Shown one piece after another: positions 53,483 through 64,000 of a stretch of DNA of 64,000 nucleotides. Both the position numbers and the translations under genes were made by a program. The notes beneath the pieces are model-generated. The model was not told where the DNA came from. It worked only from the letters and a program-made list of their open reading frames with translations, and did no database searches. Within the stretch, counting starts at the first letter, position 1. The number at the start of each line of letters is the position of its first letter. Source of the stretch: Purpureocillium takamizusanense (lineage: Eukaryota > Ascomycota > Sordariomycetes > Hypocreales > Ophiocordycipitaceae); contig NC_063068.1 of NCBI RefSeq assembly GCF_022605165.1, forward strand, positions 3,100,001 to 3,164,000, written 5' to 3'.

Positions 53483-55887
53483 ATGGCCACCACCCAGCCA
53501 TCCACGTCGACGACGCCCGCGACGGGCCCGGCGACGGCCAGCGCGACGGCATCGCCCGTCGACGACAACAACAACGACGGCAACGGCGGCAGCGGCAGCA
53601 GCAGCAGCGCCAGCGCCATCAACACCAATATCAATGCCAACGCCGTCGCCACCGCCAACAGCAATAACAGCAGCAGCAGCAGCAGCAACAACAACGCGAA
53701 TGATGACAACGGCAACGGCAGCGGCGCGAAGAACAGCCCTCCGAAATCCGGCGCCCCCGCCGCCGATGCCATACCCGTGCGCACAAAAGAGTCGTTCAAC
53801 CAGCTGATGGTGGAGCGCTACACGACGCGCGACGCCCTCGCCGCCGCGGCCCTCGGTCAACAGTTGCAGCAGACCAAAAAGTCGTCGCAAGAGGCGCGTG
53901 AGAAGATACAAGAGTATCGCATGCTGCGCAACGAGTACAAGGCGTGGTTTCCTCCGAGCAGGCTTTTTGGCGAGGGCTACAACGGCTTCGCCAACGGATA
54001 CACGGAGAACCAGATGCAGCCCCCGCAGTCGCGGATCGTCTACCCGTCACAGAAGCCCCGACCTGGCCGCCGAACGACACCCGCTTTCAAGTACGCGCGC
54101 AAGGACATGCTCAAGCAGGCCGAGCAACACGAGGAGTTGGTTCCGGTGCGGCTCGAGGTCGAGTGGGACAAGGTCAAGCTACGCGACACCTTCACGTGGA
54201 ATCTTCACGAGCGCATACTGCACGTCGAGCTCTTCGCCGCTCAGCTTGTCGAGGACATGGGACTGAAGCAGCCTGCTGCGCAACCAGTCTACGAGCAGAT
54301 TGTCCAGCAAATGCGCGAGCAGCTCAACGACTTCTACCCGTTCGCCTTTTCCGAGGAGGACGCGCTTGATCCCGAGCTGCCATACTCGGCGTACAAGAAT
54401 GACGAGATGCGCATCCTGGTCAAGCTCAACATCACAATCGGCCAGCACACGCTGGTAGACCAGTTCGAGTGGGAGATCAACAACCCGGCAAACTCCCCAG
54501 AGGAGTTCGCAGCCGGCATGGCTCGTGACCTCTCGCTTAGTGGCGAGTTCACCACAGCCATTGCCCACTGCATCCGCGAGCAGTCGCAGCTCTTCACCAA
54601 GAGCCTCTACAGCGTGGGACATCCCTTTGACGGACGGCCAGTCGAGGACTCGGATCTCGTGGCCGCGTTCCTGCAGACTCCCCTTCCCGTTGTGTTTCGG
54701 CCGCAGCAGCAAGCCAAGGACTACGCGCCGTACATTTACGAGCTTAACGAAGCCGACCTTGAGCGCAACGAGACCATCTTTTCGCGGGAACAGCGACGTC
54801 AGAAGAGGTCCATCAACCGGAGAGGCGGTCCCCAGCTTCCCGATCTTCGAGAGCGGCAACGGACGATCCGGACGCTCATCGTTTCGTCTGTGCTGCCCGG
54901 CGCGGCCCTTGACGTTGAGGAGAGCAGGCTCTACAAGAAGGCGGCGGGCGTGGCCAGGAAGCGGACGGCCCGCGACGGCGAGCTGTCCGAGTCGGAGGAG
55001 AGCGAGGACTCGAGCCCAGACTCCCCTGCGCCGTCACAACTCGCCGGTGGCACCGCCAGGACGAGGGGCATGCGCGGAGCCGCATCCGCGGCCCAGCAGA
55101 GGATGGCCAACCTGGGCCGCTCGGAAACGCCCGAGACGAGCGCCGTGTTACACCATCACGAGACGAGGACGTCGCGTCGCTTCAGGGAGGAGACGGAGGA
55201 GCCGTTGCACCTCTGGGTGACGCTGAAGCTCGCCAAGGACAAATTACGACGCCTGCTGAGGGGCGACTACCGCGACCTGAGAACGTCGTCACAACCGCAG
55301 ACGCCATCGTCGACGCCGCACGCGCGCGCGGCCAGCGCATCAAGCGTGCCAAAGTCGAAGCCCACGCCCACACCCGCTCCCCAGACCGCTGGCACTTACC
55401 CTCCGGGTCAGATTGGTCGCCTCCCCGCCCCTCCCCCCGTCCCTGGACAGTCACCCCCTGCCGGAGTGAGTATCCCCTAACTATATCTTCTTTCCTTTAC
55501 CGTGAGCGAGGGATTGGGTACTGACGCGCACCTCGTCCTCGATAGCCGCCGCCGCCGGAATGGCTTGTATCCGCGCTGAAGCAGCTTGAGAAGCAGTACC
55601 CCAACGGCGACAAGTTTGAGGCCATCATGAAGTACTCGTATCTCGATCCCGTGACGGAGCTGCCTATCCAGGGCCAGCCACTGCCCGAGGGCGTCAAGTA
55701 CGCGTGGCTGCCACGCATCCGGTGCCTGGACTGCCAGACCAAGCTATACACGCCGGGGCCCGACATGACGGCGCAAAAGTTTGAGACGCACCTCAAGTTC
55801 TCGAGCCACAGAGAAAAGGTCAACCAGAGGCTGGCCGCGCAAAAGAGTGGCAGCAGTAGCAGCGACGCCGGGGCGTCCGGCTCATAG
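53483..55887 (+). CDS. snf5: SNF5-family chromatin remodelling subunit
   Basis: Exons 53483-55465 and 55546-55887; intron 55466-55545 (GTGAGT...TAG) is in phase 0. The product is 774 aa. The ATG has a strong context (GCCATGG) and is the first in frame. The N-terminus is Asn/Ser/Thr low complexity (about 1-90). The SNF5 domain begins near 218 (ELVPVRLEVEWDKVKLRDTF) and includes VDQFEWEINNPANSPEEFA and AIAHCIREQSQLF. Two SNF5 repeats of this kind bind the other SWI/SNF core subunits. An acidic Ser/Glu region follows. The C-terminal exon has PPPPEWLVSALKQLEKQYP and a CLDC...HLKFSSH arrangement that could be a small zinc-binding element. Snf5 (SWI/SNF) fits; the paralogue Sfh1 (RSC) is the alternative and needs a tree. 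It is convergent with pds5. Confidence 0.9.
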
Positions 55888-56775
55888 AATAAGATCGGGC
55901 GACCCCAGAAGCGCAGGCGGCTGGAGTAGGATGGCAGCGTAGTTGTTTTTTGAGAAGTTGTGCCTCCCGCCCCGCGTTTTGGATTTTAGGGGGGGACTGT
56001 ATTGTATCTTGGGCGAGGGATTCAAAAGCGGTAGCCGGGGAAGGGCGAGGCAAGGGCGAAATGGGACTGTACTTAACGGGTCTGGTGTCTCTTGCATGAT
56101 CTTGTCGTGGTAGACGTGCGGCCCCCGCGGGGGATGGTTCTTTTGGTGCGCCGTACATAGTTATCCAACCCGCCCTCCCCGATGTGCCTGCCCTCTCTCT
56201 CTTCTCTCTCTCATAGTACTACCGCCGCGGCCCGGCGATAAACCTGCGTTAGCCCGTCATCTGGTCTCGTCTCGTACTCGTCTCGGTTCATCAAGTAGTT
56301 AGCATGGCGGTAGAGATCCCCATCACCCACACATATAAATAGAGTAAGTACCCTTTGAAAAGCTCACGAGGCAGAAACTAGACCGGCCTTTTTTCTTCTT
56401 CTTCTTGTCTTCACCCATTCTGTTCCGTCACATTAGACGTACGTACACTACTGGGAGAGGGCCGGAACCCCCACGGACACGATGCCACACTTGACACATA
56501 CATACACACATACATACACACACACACACACATCAGTCGCCCTCATTTCGATACCTCGCCTCGCGCATATTCTTTCGCAAAAAAGGAAGAAGGAGAAGAA
56601 GAAGAACAAAAACAGAGGGAGCAAAAACCCCGAAAATACAACAGGGGCTCAAAGGACCGCCGGACCGGATCTCCACAATACACCGCACCGCACCGCATCG
56701 CATCGCATAGAACCACATCGCCCTTTCTCAGAAATACCCGTACCATCTCGTGGCGAGGGGTGGTTAATCATCCAC
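55888..56775. other. Convergent 3' region of snf5 and pds5
   Basis: 0.9 kb with a CTT run near 56393-56406 and a TACA/CA microsatellite at about 56494-56533. No gene is supported. Confidence 0.55.
56494..56533. repeat. TACA/CA microsatellite
   Basis: Tandem ACAT/ACAC units passing into pure CA, in the convergent spacer. Confidence 0.75.
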
Positions 56776-59700
56776 TCAGTCGTCATCGTCGACATCCATG
56801 TCAGACGAGTCCCTCGCTGCGGCTCTGCGGCCACCACCAGCGCCGCCGCGGGCCCGCGCAGACGACACCTTCCGGCCCTTGCCGAGCTGCGCGAGGACGC
56901 TGGCCTTGACGGCAGCGGACTTGGGCTTGGCCCTTTGCCCATTCTTCTTGCTGCTCGCCGGCGCTGCTTGTTCTTCCTCTTCTTCTTCTTCTTCTTCCTC
57001 CTCCCCCGATTCGTCGCCAGCGTCCTCGTCTGCGCCTTCTTCCTCGCTGGCGGATTCCTCGCTGGCCGCAGGCCCCTCGTCCGACGAGTCGCCCTCGCCC
57101 TCGTACGTCCACTCAGCCACACCGTCCAGCATCTCCTCCTCATCGTCTTCGTCGTCCCGCTCCTTGTAGTTGGAGGCCTTGTGCGAGCGGCCGCTCCGGC
57201 GGCGGTCTGCCTCGGGTATCAGTGGCGATGACGCGGCTTGCTTCTTCGGCCGCGATGCCTTTGGCTTCGCAACCTTCTTCTTGAGGGCCTTGGCGGCCTT
57301 GAGCCTCGACTCGCCCTTCTCCCTAATTACCGTCTTGATCTGCGTCTTTGCGCGCTTAGGCGCCGGCTCGGAGCCGTCGGCCATGGACTTGCGCTTCTAC
57401 AGGGTCGCGTCAGTACCACCCCCCTTGATAAGAGTGTTGGATAGAGAATACCTTTTTCCGGTCCAGGGCCCGGATGAGATCGTCCAGCCGCTCGTCCAGT
57501 TCGTCGGGAATGTACTGCTTCTTCGCAATCTGTTGTGCCACCTCGCTCGACGGAAGCGCCGTGTATAGCCCGGTTGGGAGGCCGACTTTCCCGGGCCAGG
57601 CCTGGAAGCTCCAGTTCCTCCTCTCCTGGTACTTGCGAATCACCGTCTGAGCCAGGTCGCTGAGCACGTACAGGTTCTCGCTCGCTTCGGGGTTGACGCC
57701 GTCCCGCGTCTGCTTGACCCTCTCGGCGTACTTGTAGACGAGCGAGATATTCTCCTCAGTCGCGAGAGCCCCCAGATAGAACAAGAAGTAGTTGGCAAAG
57801 TCTGCCAGGTCGTTCGTGTCGGAGGTATAATCGGGGTGGTGTGCCAGGAGAGGTATCAACCTGCCCATGATTGCCTCTAGAATCTGCTGTTTCTTCTCTC
57901 CGTAGTACCGAGCGCGGGACCGGATCCACGTCTCTACCCTGTTCTTGAGGTCCGTGACAGGCTCGAAGGCGACGAGAAAGAGAATCGTGTGGAACCTGGC
58001 GCGTAGCTTGGCCCGCGTCAGGTAGTTTTGCAGCTTCTCCATGAAGCGCCGTCGGACCTGGAGCTCGCTATCCTGGACCAGCTCGGCCAACTTGTTGAAG
58101 CCCGGCGGGTCGAGCTGCTCATCGTACTTCTTGATGGTGCATAGCTTTAGGGTTAAGAGCCCTGCCAGGAGCCGCAGGCGCTTCTTATGGTGCAGCGGGG
58201 TGTCTTTGGTTTTGCAGAACTCGCCCTCGTTGATGATGAAGGTCTTGAGCAGCTTGAGTACGGGCTTGACGCGCTCCTCGGCATCCGCCTCCTCCTCGGT
58301 GGCGAGTGCCTTGTTGACCAGGATCTTGAGGCACCACGTCTTGGCCTGGAGCTCCTCGTCCATGTCGGCGTCGTCCACCCAAGACGGGTCTGCTTCGCCT
58401 TTTGAATCCGTGCGCACCTCTCGCAGGATCTTCTTGATGGTCAAGTCGTGGATTGCGTCGTCCGAGTCATCCGTGACCGTGGGCGCCAGCCGCTCAAGTT
58501 GGCTGATGGCGGCCAGCCTGGTGAGGAAGTGTGGGCTGCCGTAGGCGAGACCCTTGATGAGGTTTCTCAGAAGGTTCGTGGCCGTGACTCTGCTCTTGTC
58601 ATCATTCCTCGCGAGGAGGATGTTGACGGCATACTTGCCGGCCTTTGGTGGAGAGCCGTACAGGGCGTAGTTCATCAACGTCTGGTTGAAGCTCCGGTCG
58701 AAATTGATGTCCTTGGGGTATCGCTTGGAATAGGACGAGTACGCCTTGAGAATGTCGGCGACGGTCGGGTCATTGGTGCGCTTGTCCGTCGGCGCCTGCT
58801 CGATGATCTCTTTGCGGAGCTCCTCGGCATGGGCCTTGAAGATGTCGGGGTTTCGCTGTGAGATGTCGTTGAGAACCAGGTGGGCGACGGCGGCGAGGCC
58901 GTGCTTGTCGCTCTTGGAGTAGTCCATAATGGTGGCGAGGTGGCTGCGGTTGAACATGAGGCAGCTTGAGCGGTACAAGAGGGGGATGATGGTATCCAGG
59001 CATCCGGAGGCGGAGCCTGCTTGAATCTTGGTGATGAGCTCGTTGATGGCTCGGCGGACCGTCTTGAAATCGCTCTCGGACTCGATGGCGTACTTGACGA
59101 GCTGGTAGCTGCGGCGGTCGTTGAGCTTGGCAAACTTCTGAAGATCGCCCCTGACCTTGAGGGGGTCGGGGAAGAAGGCGCCGAGCCACTGGAACGTCTT
59201 GGCCAGGCTCGCCTTGACCTTGTCTTCGTTGGCCTCGATGACGCCGCCGTTGTAGGCCTCGCACTGCTGGATGAAGATGCCCACGCCCTTTGCGAACTGG
59301 GGCTGGCGGGCCTGCATGGCGAAGAAGGCCTTTTGCGCGGGGGTGTCGAGCGACTTGACCATGAGGAGGATTCTCTCGGCCCGGATCCGGTCCTGATCCG
59401 CCGCACCGGAGCCGCCCTTGGCTTGGGACGACGACTGCGACGCGCTCTTTGCAGCCTTGCCCTTGATCAGCGGGTACTTGAGGGGCACGAGACACTCGAA
59501 CATGACGCGGTCGAGGAGAACGTTGAGGTCGGGGTCGTTGGCGTAGAAGGCGTTGATGATGCGCGACGGGACGCCCGACAGGCACGCGGTAACGGCCTCT
59601 TGGCCGTCGGCAATCTCGCCCGCCCCCACGGCCCACAGCTTTCCCAGAAGGACCATGGCATCCACGCGGACGGCCGGCTTCCTGTCACGACATCGGTCGG

Positions 59701-61462
59701 CCAGGCTGGCAAAGACGGAGCCCTCCTTGTCCACGCCACCAGTGACTCCAAGCTTGAGGATGGCGTCCCGGAAGTCGAACAGCTCGATGGCCTTGACGGC
59801 GGCCAGGCGGACCTTTTCCTCGCTGTCATTGAGCTTCTCCACCAGCCCCTTGACCAGCTCGCTCTCCTCCTCCCTGCTCAGGCCGATGCCTCCCGCCGAA
59901 GTCGCCAGGATGTATCCGGCGGCAGTGACCCAGGCGGCGCGAATGGTGCCGGCTTTGTCGTTTTTCCTGCCGACGAAGTTGCGGTATGTCGCATGATGCG
60001 TCTGCGCAAAGGACTGCGGGGAGTAGGGCTTCGTCAGGACGTTGCCCTCGGCGGGCTCGGGCGAGGCTGACTCGTCCACCAGCTTCAGGGGCGGATAGGC
60101 GGTAGGGTCGAGGGTCGGCGGCGGCGGAGGTCCTGCAGCGCCAATGCCGGCAATCATGTCTCCAAAGGTTTCCGTCGCGATGAGTCGAAGGTGCACGTTG
60201 TCGGCAGACAGCTCTGCGTCCAGCTGGGGGACAACGTTCTGGAGAATGGTGGGTGCAGCCCGCCAGAGCTCGCGGATGAGCAGATGGGCTTGGCGGAGGC
60301 TCTTGAGATCGGCCTCGGAGGGGCCGGCGTTGGCGTCGTCGTCGTCGGACTCGTCTCCCTGGCGGTAGCCGTTGGACTTTGTGGCGAAACCCGAGGCGTT
60401 GAGTATGACGTCGCTGAAGTATTGGCTGACATAGCGAGACATCTTGTCGGCGCAGTTGTTGCAGATATTCTTGGCCATGGTGTAGGCGGCGGGCTCCGTC
60501 TTGTGCAACAGGGTGGATTGCTTGTCGCCGTGGTCTTTGCCGCGACCGCCTCCGGGCGGCGCCGCTCGCAGGAACTGGCTGATGATGGCGTCTATGACGC
60601 TCGAGGGCACGCTGCCCGACGACTCGTCTATCAGCTCGGTGAGCATCTCGGTCAGGTGGATCTCAACGTCCTTGGCCACCTGCTCCTCGGCCACGGCCTT
60701 GGAGCTGGTGGAGATGCCGTCGAAGGTGGAGTTGAAGAGGCGCAGCAGGAGCTCATCGGCGCCGTGGATGTCGGAGAGCAAGAGGATGCTCTTGACGTCG
60801 GTCAGGGAGACGAGGACATATTTGTGTTGGCTGCTGTACGGGTTGGAAGGGTCGTGGAGGGCCGGGAGGATGTCCTTGACGAAGAGGGTGTACATCATCT
60901 GGGGAAGAGGGCAGTCGCAAGCAAGTTGTCAGCATGGTCACTACGGCGGCGCGCGCACTCGATCAGAGTCAGAGTTGGCAGTGCGGCTCACCTTGAGCTG
61001 GTCATCTGTAAAGGGGGCGTCGGGGGCAAAGAGGCGCAGGATGTCGACGAGGCAGCAGGCGGTGTAGGCCTTGACGCCGCGGTCCTTGTGCTGGAGCAGG
61101 TTGCGGTGGGCGAGGCTGGTGGTGACGGGCTTGATGGAGTCGAGATCGACCTCGCCCTGGTCAAAGGCAGCGAGCTCCTTGGACAGCCTCTCGAGGCGGT
61201 CGACGAGGGTGGCGCTGGGAATGGGTTTGGCCGGGCGCCAGGTGAGCTCCTGGTCGAATTGGAGGCTGCGCATCTCGCCGGGGGCCAGGTTGTCGTTGGC
61301 GTTGGCGAGATCGTCGGAGTCGAGGTCGGAAAGCGGCTCATCTTCCTCCTCCTCTTGTTCTTGGTCGCGCACATTGTCGGGCTCAGGGTCCTGCTGCGGC
61401 TGCTCGTCCTCCTCGACCTGCTCGACGGGCTCCTGGCGACGACTCCTGCGACGCGGCGGCAT
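56776..61462 (-). CDS. pds5: Pds5, cohesin-associated HEAT-repeat protein
   Basis: Exons on the minus strand: 61462-60992, 60898-57452 and 57396-56776; introns 60899-60991 (GTGAGC...CAG) and 57397-57451 (GTATTC...TAG), both phase 0; 1512 aa. The first exon gives a basic start (MPPRRRSRRQ), an acidic stretch, and the conserved LAHRNLLQHKDRGVKAYTAC, followed by CCLVDILRLFAPDAPFTDDQ. Exon 2 is a long HEAT-repeat array (MMYTLFVKDILPALHD; SQYFSDVIL; RLAAVKAIELF; RRFMEKLQNYLTRAK; ALATEENISLVYKYAERVKQ). The last exon is a Lys-rich then acidic tail with SGRSHKASNY. Pds5 binds the kleisin of cohesin with Wapl, and controls cohesin maintenance, release and acetylation. Length is in the upper range for fungal Pds5. 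The GTATTC donor is non-canonical at +5 but joins K to KRKSMADGSEP in frame, whereas read-through stops 12 codons later. Confidence 0.93.
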
Positions 61463-62501
61463 GGTGGCTGGCGGCGCGACGAGACTCAAAAAAAAAAAAA
61501 AAGGGCGTCTGCGCTGGGATGCACCGCCCGGCTCAGCGTGGCGGGACGACGGAGCTGTCGAAGCTGTCTTGGAGCGCGGCGTTCCGTTTGACCTGTGTGT
61601 CTGAAGGTCGCGCGCGGGTCACTGCATCGCCAGGCGAGGCAGAAGGCGGATGCTTCGAAGCCGGCGGCACAAGGTCGTCACCCCGACGTTTTGCGGTGTG
61701 TGCGCGGCGCGCGGTGAGACGTGGATGCTTTCGCCTCGGGGAGAGGGAGAGAAGAGGGAGGGACGCAGAGAGGGGGAATACGGGCGCGCAGCTGTGCGAC
61801 GACTACGGCGACGATGGCGAAGAAGCCGACGACAAGAGGGCGAGTCGAATCGCTGTGCCGGCAGGAGAGAGAGGGGGGGTCTGGTGGTGGGCGCGTCGAG
61901 GAAATGGGTTGGGCGAGGGACGAATGGAGGAGGAGATAATGGTGGTGGTGGTGGTTTCCAGGTTCTGCTGGCGCCGCTTCCCGAGCTTGGTTGGAGGTGC
62001 TGTTTTGGGGGGGGGGGCTTTGGCAGCAGTAGACACAATTGAGGGAAGGATGGATGGACCAGTCTGCTGGTACTGGAACTGTATTATTACGCGACACACG
62101 CGCGCCCTCGCTGTGCTGGAGCTCCAACGGGGCCGCCGCATTTCTTCCCTCCCCCCCGCGTTGGGGCCCTTTGTGGCTCGCCTGCTCCACACCAGCACCA
62201 GCTACCGAAGTATCGCAACACGCGCGTAGCCACAAAAAAAGTACGAGGAAAGTAGCCTACCCTATAGCGCGCTGCATGCAATTGAATTGAATCAACGTCG
62301 CATCGGCCGGCCATGTCCTTGAGATGACGACGCGCGCAATGGGCATACACGTACGTACTACGTAGTTTGTGCCACCATGATCCATCCGATTGATTACAGA
62401 TGCACTCCCCTGCCCTCCATTGGGATGAACGTGGGGCCACTGCACTGCGCGGTGTGCTCTGTCGTCCATGAACCCATTTACACAAAGTACAGCAACGTAT
62501 G

Positions 62502-62533
62502 TGTACTTCATACTGCATACTGTACGAAGTACA
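62502..62533. repeat. Inverted repeat (8-bp arms)
   Basis: TGTACTTC at 62502-62509 and its exact reverse complement GAAGTACA at 62526-62533, with a 16-nt spacer containing GTAC and CATACTG words. Confidence 0.75.
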
Positions 62534-62682
62534 TGCAGTCATGTGCCGCCAGCAGGAATACAACACCCTGCAGCCCCGACGACAAGTACAACTCACAACG
62601 CGCTCGCTGCTGCTCTTTTGCACCCAAGCCTCTACTCGTTTTGTGCCCATGAGGTCAGACGGAGTGCTCAAACACCAGAGTA

Positions 62683-62723
62683 TATTTATTGTACCAAGTA
62701 CAGTATACTTTGTACAATAAATA
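62683..62723. repeat. 41-nt near-perfect palindrome
   Basis: Outer arms of 12 bp (62683-62694 and 62712-62723) are exact reverse complements. The inner part continues the symmetry with only two mismatched pairs, around the centre at 62703; 18 of 20 pairs match. Confidence 0.85.
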
Positions 62724-63491
62724 CCTGCTGGCCACCACTCCGTGCCATGAACAAACCCCTCTCCATTCTCGTGCCACCCGTTTGCTGCCACCAGATGCGA
62801 CCAAGGAAGAAGGGGAAAAAAAAGAGAAGAGACTGTGGTCATGGTCGTTCCCGCGCCTGTGTTCAACGACAATGACACAAACACGCCGGTGCCCGCCCCG
62901 TCCGCCCGCCTGCCCGCCCTCGCTCCGACTCCGTGCTCATCAAATACTAGAGCCAAAGTGGTGGCACAAGCAACCGCTCAACAAGACACAAGATGTGAAC
63001 ACAAGGAGCCTGGCGTCGAGAAGAGGTCGCCGTGAAATTTGGACGGATGGCAAGTCTCCAACGGAGTTGCCTGTCTGTGTGCGACGTTCAAGCCCGTGTG
63101 GCACCTCGTCTGTTGATATCCTCACGTCCTAGGGCTCATGAGCCAGCCATATCGTCTCATTTTATTGACCGTCTCCCATGCAAGGCCATCAACTAAAGTA
63201 CTCGTTAATGAGAACACGGGAAACGCGCAGAGATTGCAAGTGTCAGTTGAGCAGGTCGCTTACCGCAACGATGCGACGCCCATCAATATGTTTAGTTATG
63301 GTCATGCCTCCTTGTTCCGTATTCCGCTTCTCTCTCTGCTTTGGCGCGCGCTCATGAACACGAATAAGAACCCGTCTGCGAGTAAATAACACTCGCTTCT
63401 TATCGTCCTTCGTCTCATCTCATCCCATCTCCCCAATCAACCAGGCGACGGCCGCGCACACACGCCCGCCAGCCCCTCTCGCCCTGTTCAG

Positions 63492-63507
63492 CCCCCCCCC
63501 CCCCCCC
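63492..63507. repeat. C homopolymer (16 nt)
   Basis: Uninterrupted C run in non-coding DNA. Confidence 0.85.
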
Positions 63508-64000
63508 AAACATCAGACCATGATTCACAGCTGCGTGAAAAACTCTGTCAGCTGTCCGCACGGTTCAGTCATAGCCTGGCCCGGTTCTCCCGCCTGCTTC
63601 CCTAAACTCTGCCTGTTCCTCTCCTCTCCCTCTTCTCGCGATCTTTACCCAAACACCACCACACTCATTTCGCCAGCACCGCGACTTCTTCGTTGACAAA
63701 CACAACAACACATTCCCGCTCGTTACTCTCTCCGCGATAAGCAGAGGCCGGTGCAAGCAAGCACTAAAAGTATAATCCTCACAGAGGCGGTACGTACGCG
63801 AGTTGCCTTGCCCTCCCCTTCGCAGTCTGTTTCACCGGCGCGCCAGCCGTCTCGCAGGTGCCACATGGCACGAGACCAGGGCAAACTGCCAGTACCCTTC
63901 TTTCCCCTAACTCGCACGCCGATGATATTGACCCGAGAAGAAAGACCCAACTAACAGACTCGCTAGCATTCGCACTCTTTTCGTTATCAAAAAAACTCAA

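Larger units (their letters stand above)
61463..64000. other. 2.5-kb region upstream of pds5 to the window end
   Basis: An A15 run (61488-61502) lies just upstream of pds5, then Arg/Gly- or Ser/Pro-type open frames that look compositional. A cluster of short inverted repeats and GTAC words covers about 62340-62730. A C16 run is at 63492-63507. CT-rich DNA near 63580-63720 could lead into a gene beyond the edge. No gene is supported inside. Confidence 0.5.

Noticed and set aside
12844..61462. A functional cluster of mitosis/chromatin genes (Aurora, Rco1-like, Snf5, Pds5)
   Set aside because: The genes are interspersed with unrelated ones, are separately promoted and belong to different complexes; chance co-location is the simplest reading.
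61519..62235. Open frames on both strands just upstream of pds5
   Set aside because: Low-complexity Arg/Gly or Ser/Pro/His translations of repetitive leader DNA; neither strand shows a domain or intron structure.

Overview
The window reads as chromosomal DNA of a filamentous ascomycete, most likely a Sordariomycete and perhaps Hypocreales. The reasons are: short spliceosomal introns (mostly 55-130 bp) with GTRNGT donors, CTNAC branch points and YAG acceptors; GC-rich coding sequence; about one gene per 3.5 kb; no operons; and proteins that are core fungal housekeeping and regulatory families. The order-level placement is an impression from protein wording, not a computed result. I see no rRNA or tRNA gene, no CRISPR array, no virus and no intact transposon.

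I support 18 protein genes, 14 of them spliced. From left to right they are: iwr1 (RNA polymerase II import factor, minus, cut by the window start); a glycogen-binding (AMPK1_CBM) protein (plus); a phytanoyl-CoA dioxygenase-family protein (minus); mrh4 mitochondrial DEAD-box helicase (plus); an unrecognised charged nuclear-type protein (plus); tip41 (minus); Aurora kinase (plus); atp23 (minus); pro1 glutamate 5-kinase (plus); nip7 (minus); grs1 glycyl-tRNA synthetase (plus); cla4 PAK kinase (plus); an unrecognised single-pass membrane protein (minus); an RRM-plus-PUF RNA-binding protein (plus); an Rco1-like double-PHD chromatin protein (minus); an Ebp1/Cdb4-type protein (minus); snf5 (plus); and pds5 (minus).

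The genes do not form one pathway. Themes recur, as expected by chance in a gene-dense fungal region: chromatin and mitosis (Aurora, Rco1-like, Snf5, Pds5), mitochondrial function (Mrh4, Atp23, the mitochondrial form of Grs1), translation and ribosome assembly (Grs1, Nip7, Ebp1-like, PUF), and signalling (Tip41, Cla4, Aurora). Most neighbours are divergent or convergent. Non-coding DNA is concentrated in a few long gaps (22.5-25.9, 31.5-37.1, 40.8-42.8, 47.7-50.0 and 61.5-64.0 kb) rich in microsatellites, homopolymers and short GTAC-containing palindromes.

I found no convincing undescribed multi-gene system. The most useful leads are a two-AUG arrangement in grs1 that fits dual cytosolic/mitochondrial targeting, a 14-nt first exon plus overlapping uORF in cla4, a 6-nt terminal exon in the PUF gene, a 64-nt G homopolymer, a repeated 11-mer (GTACGRAGTAC) found only in non-coding DNA, a 41-nt near-perfect palindrome, and two conserved-looking proteins of unknown function.
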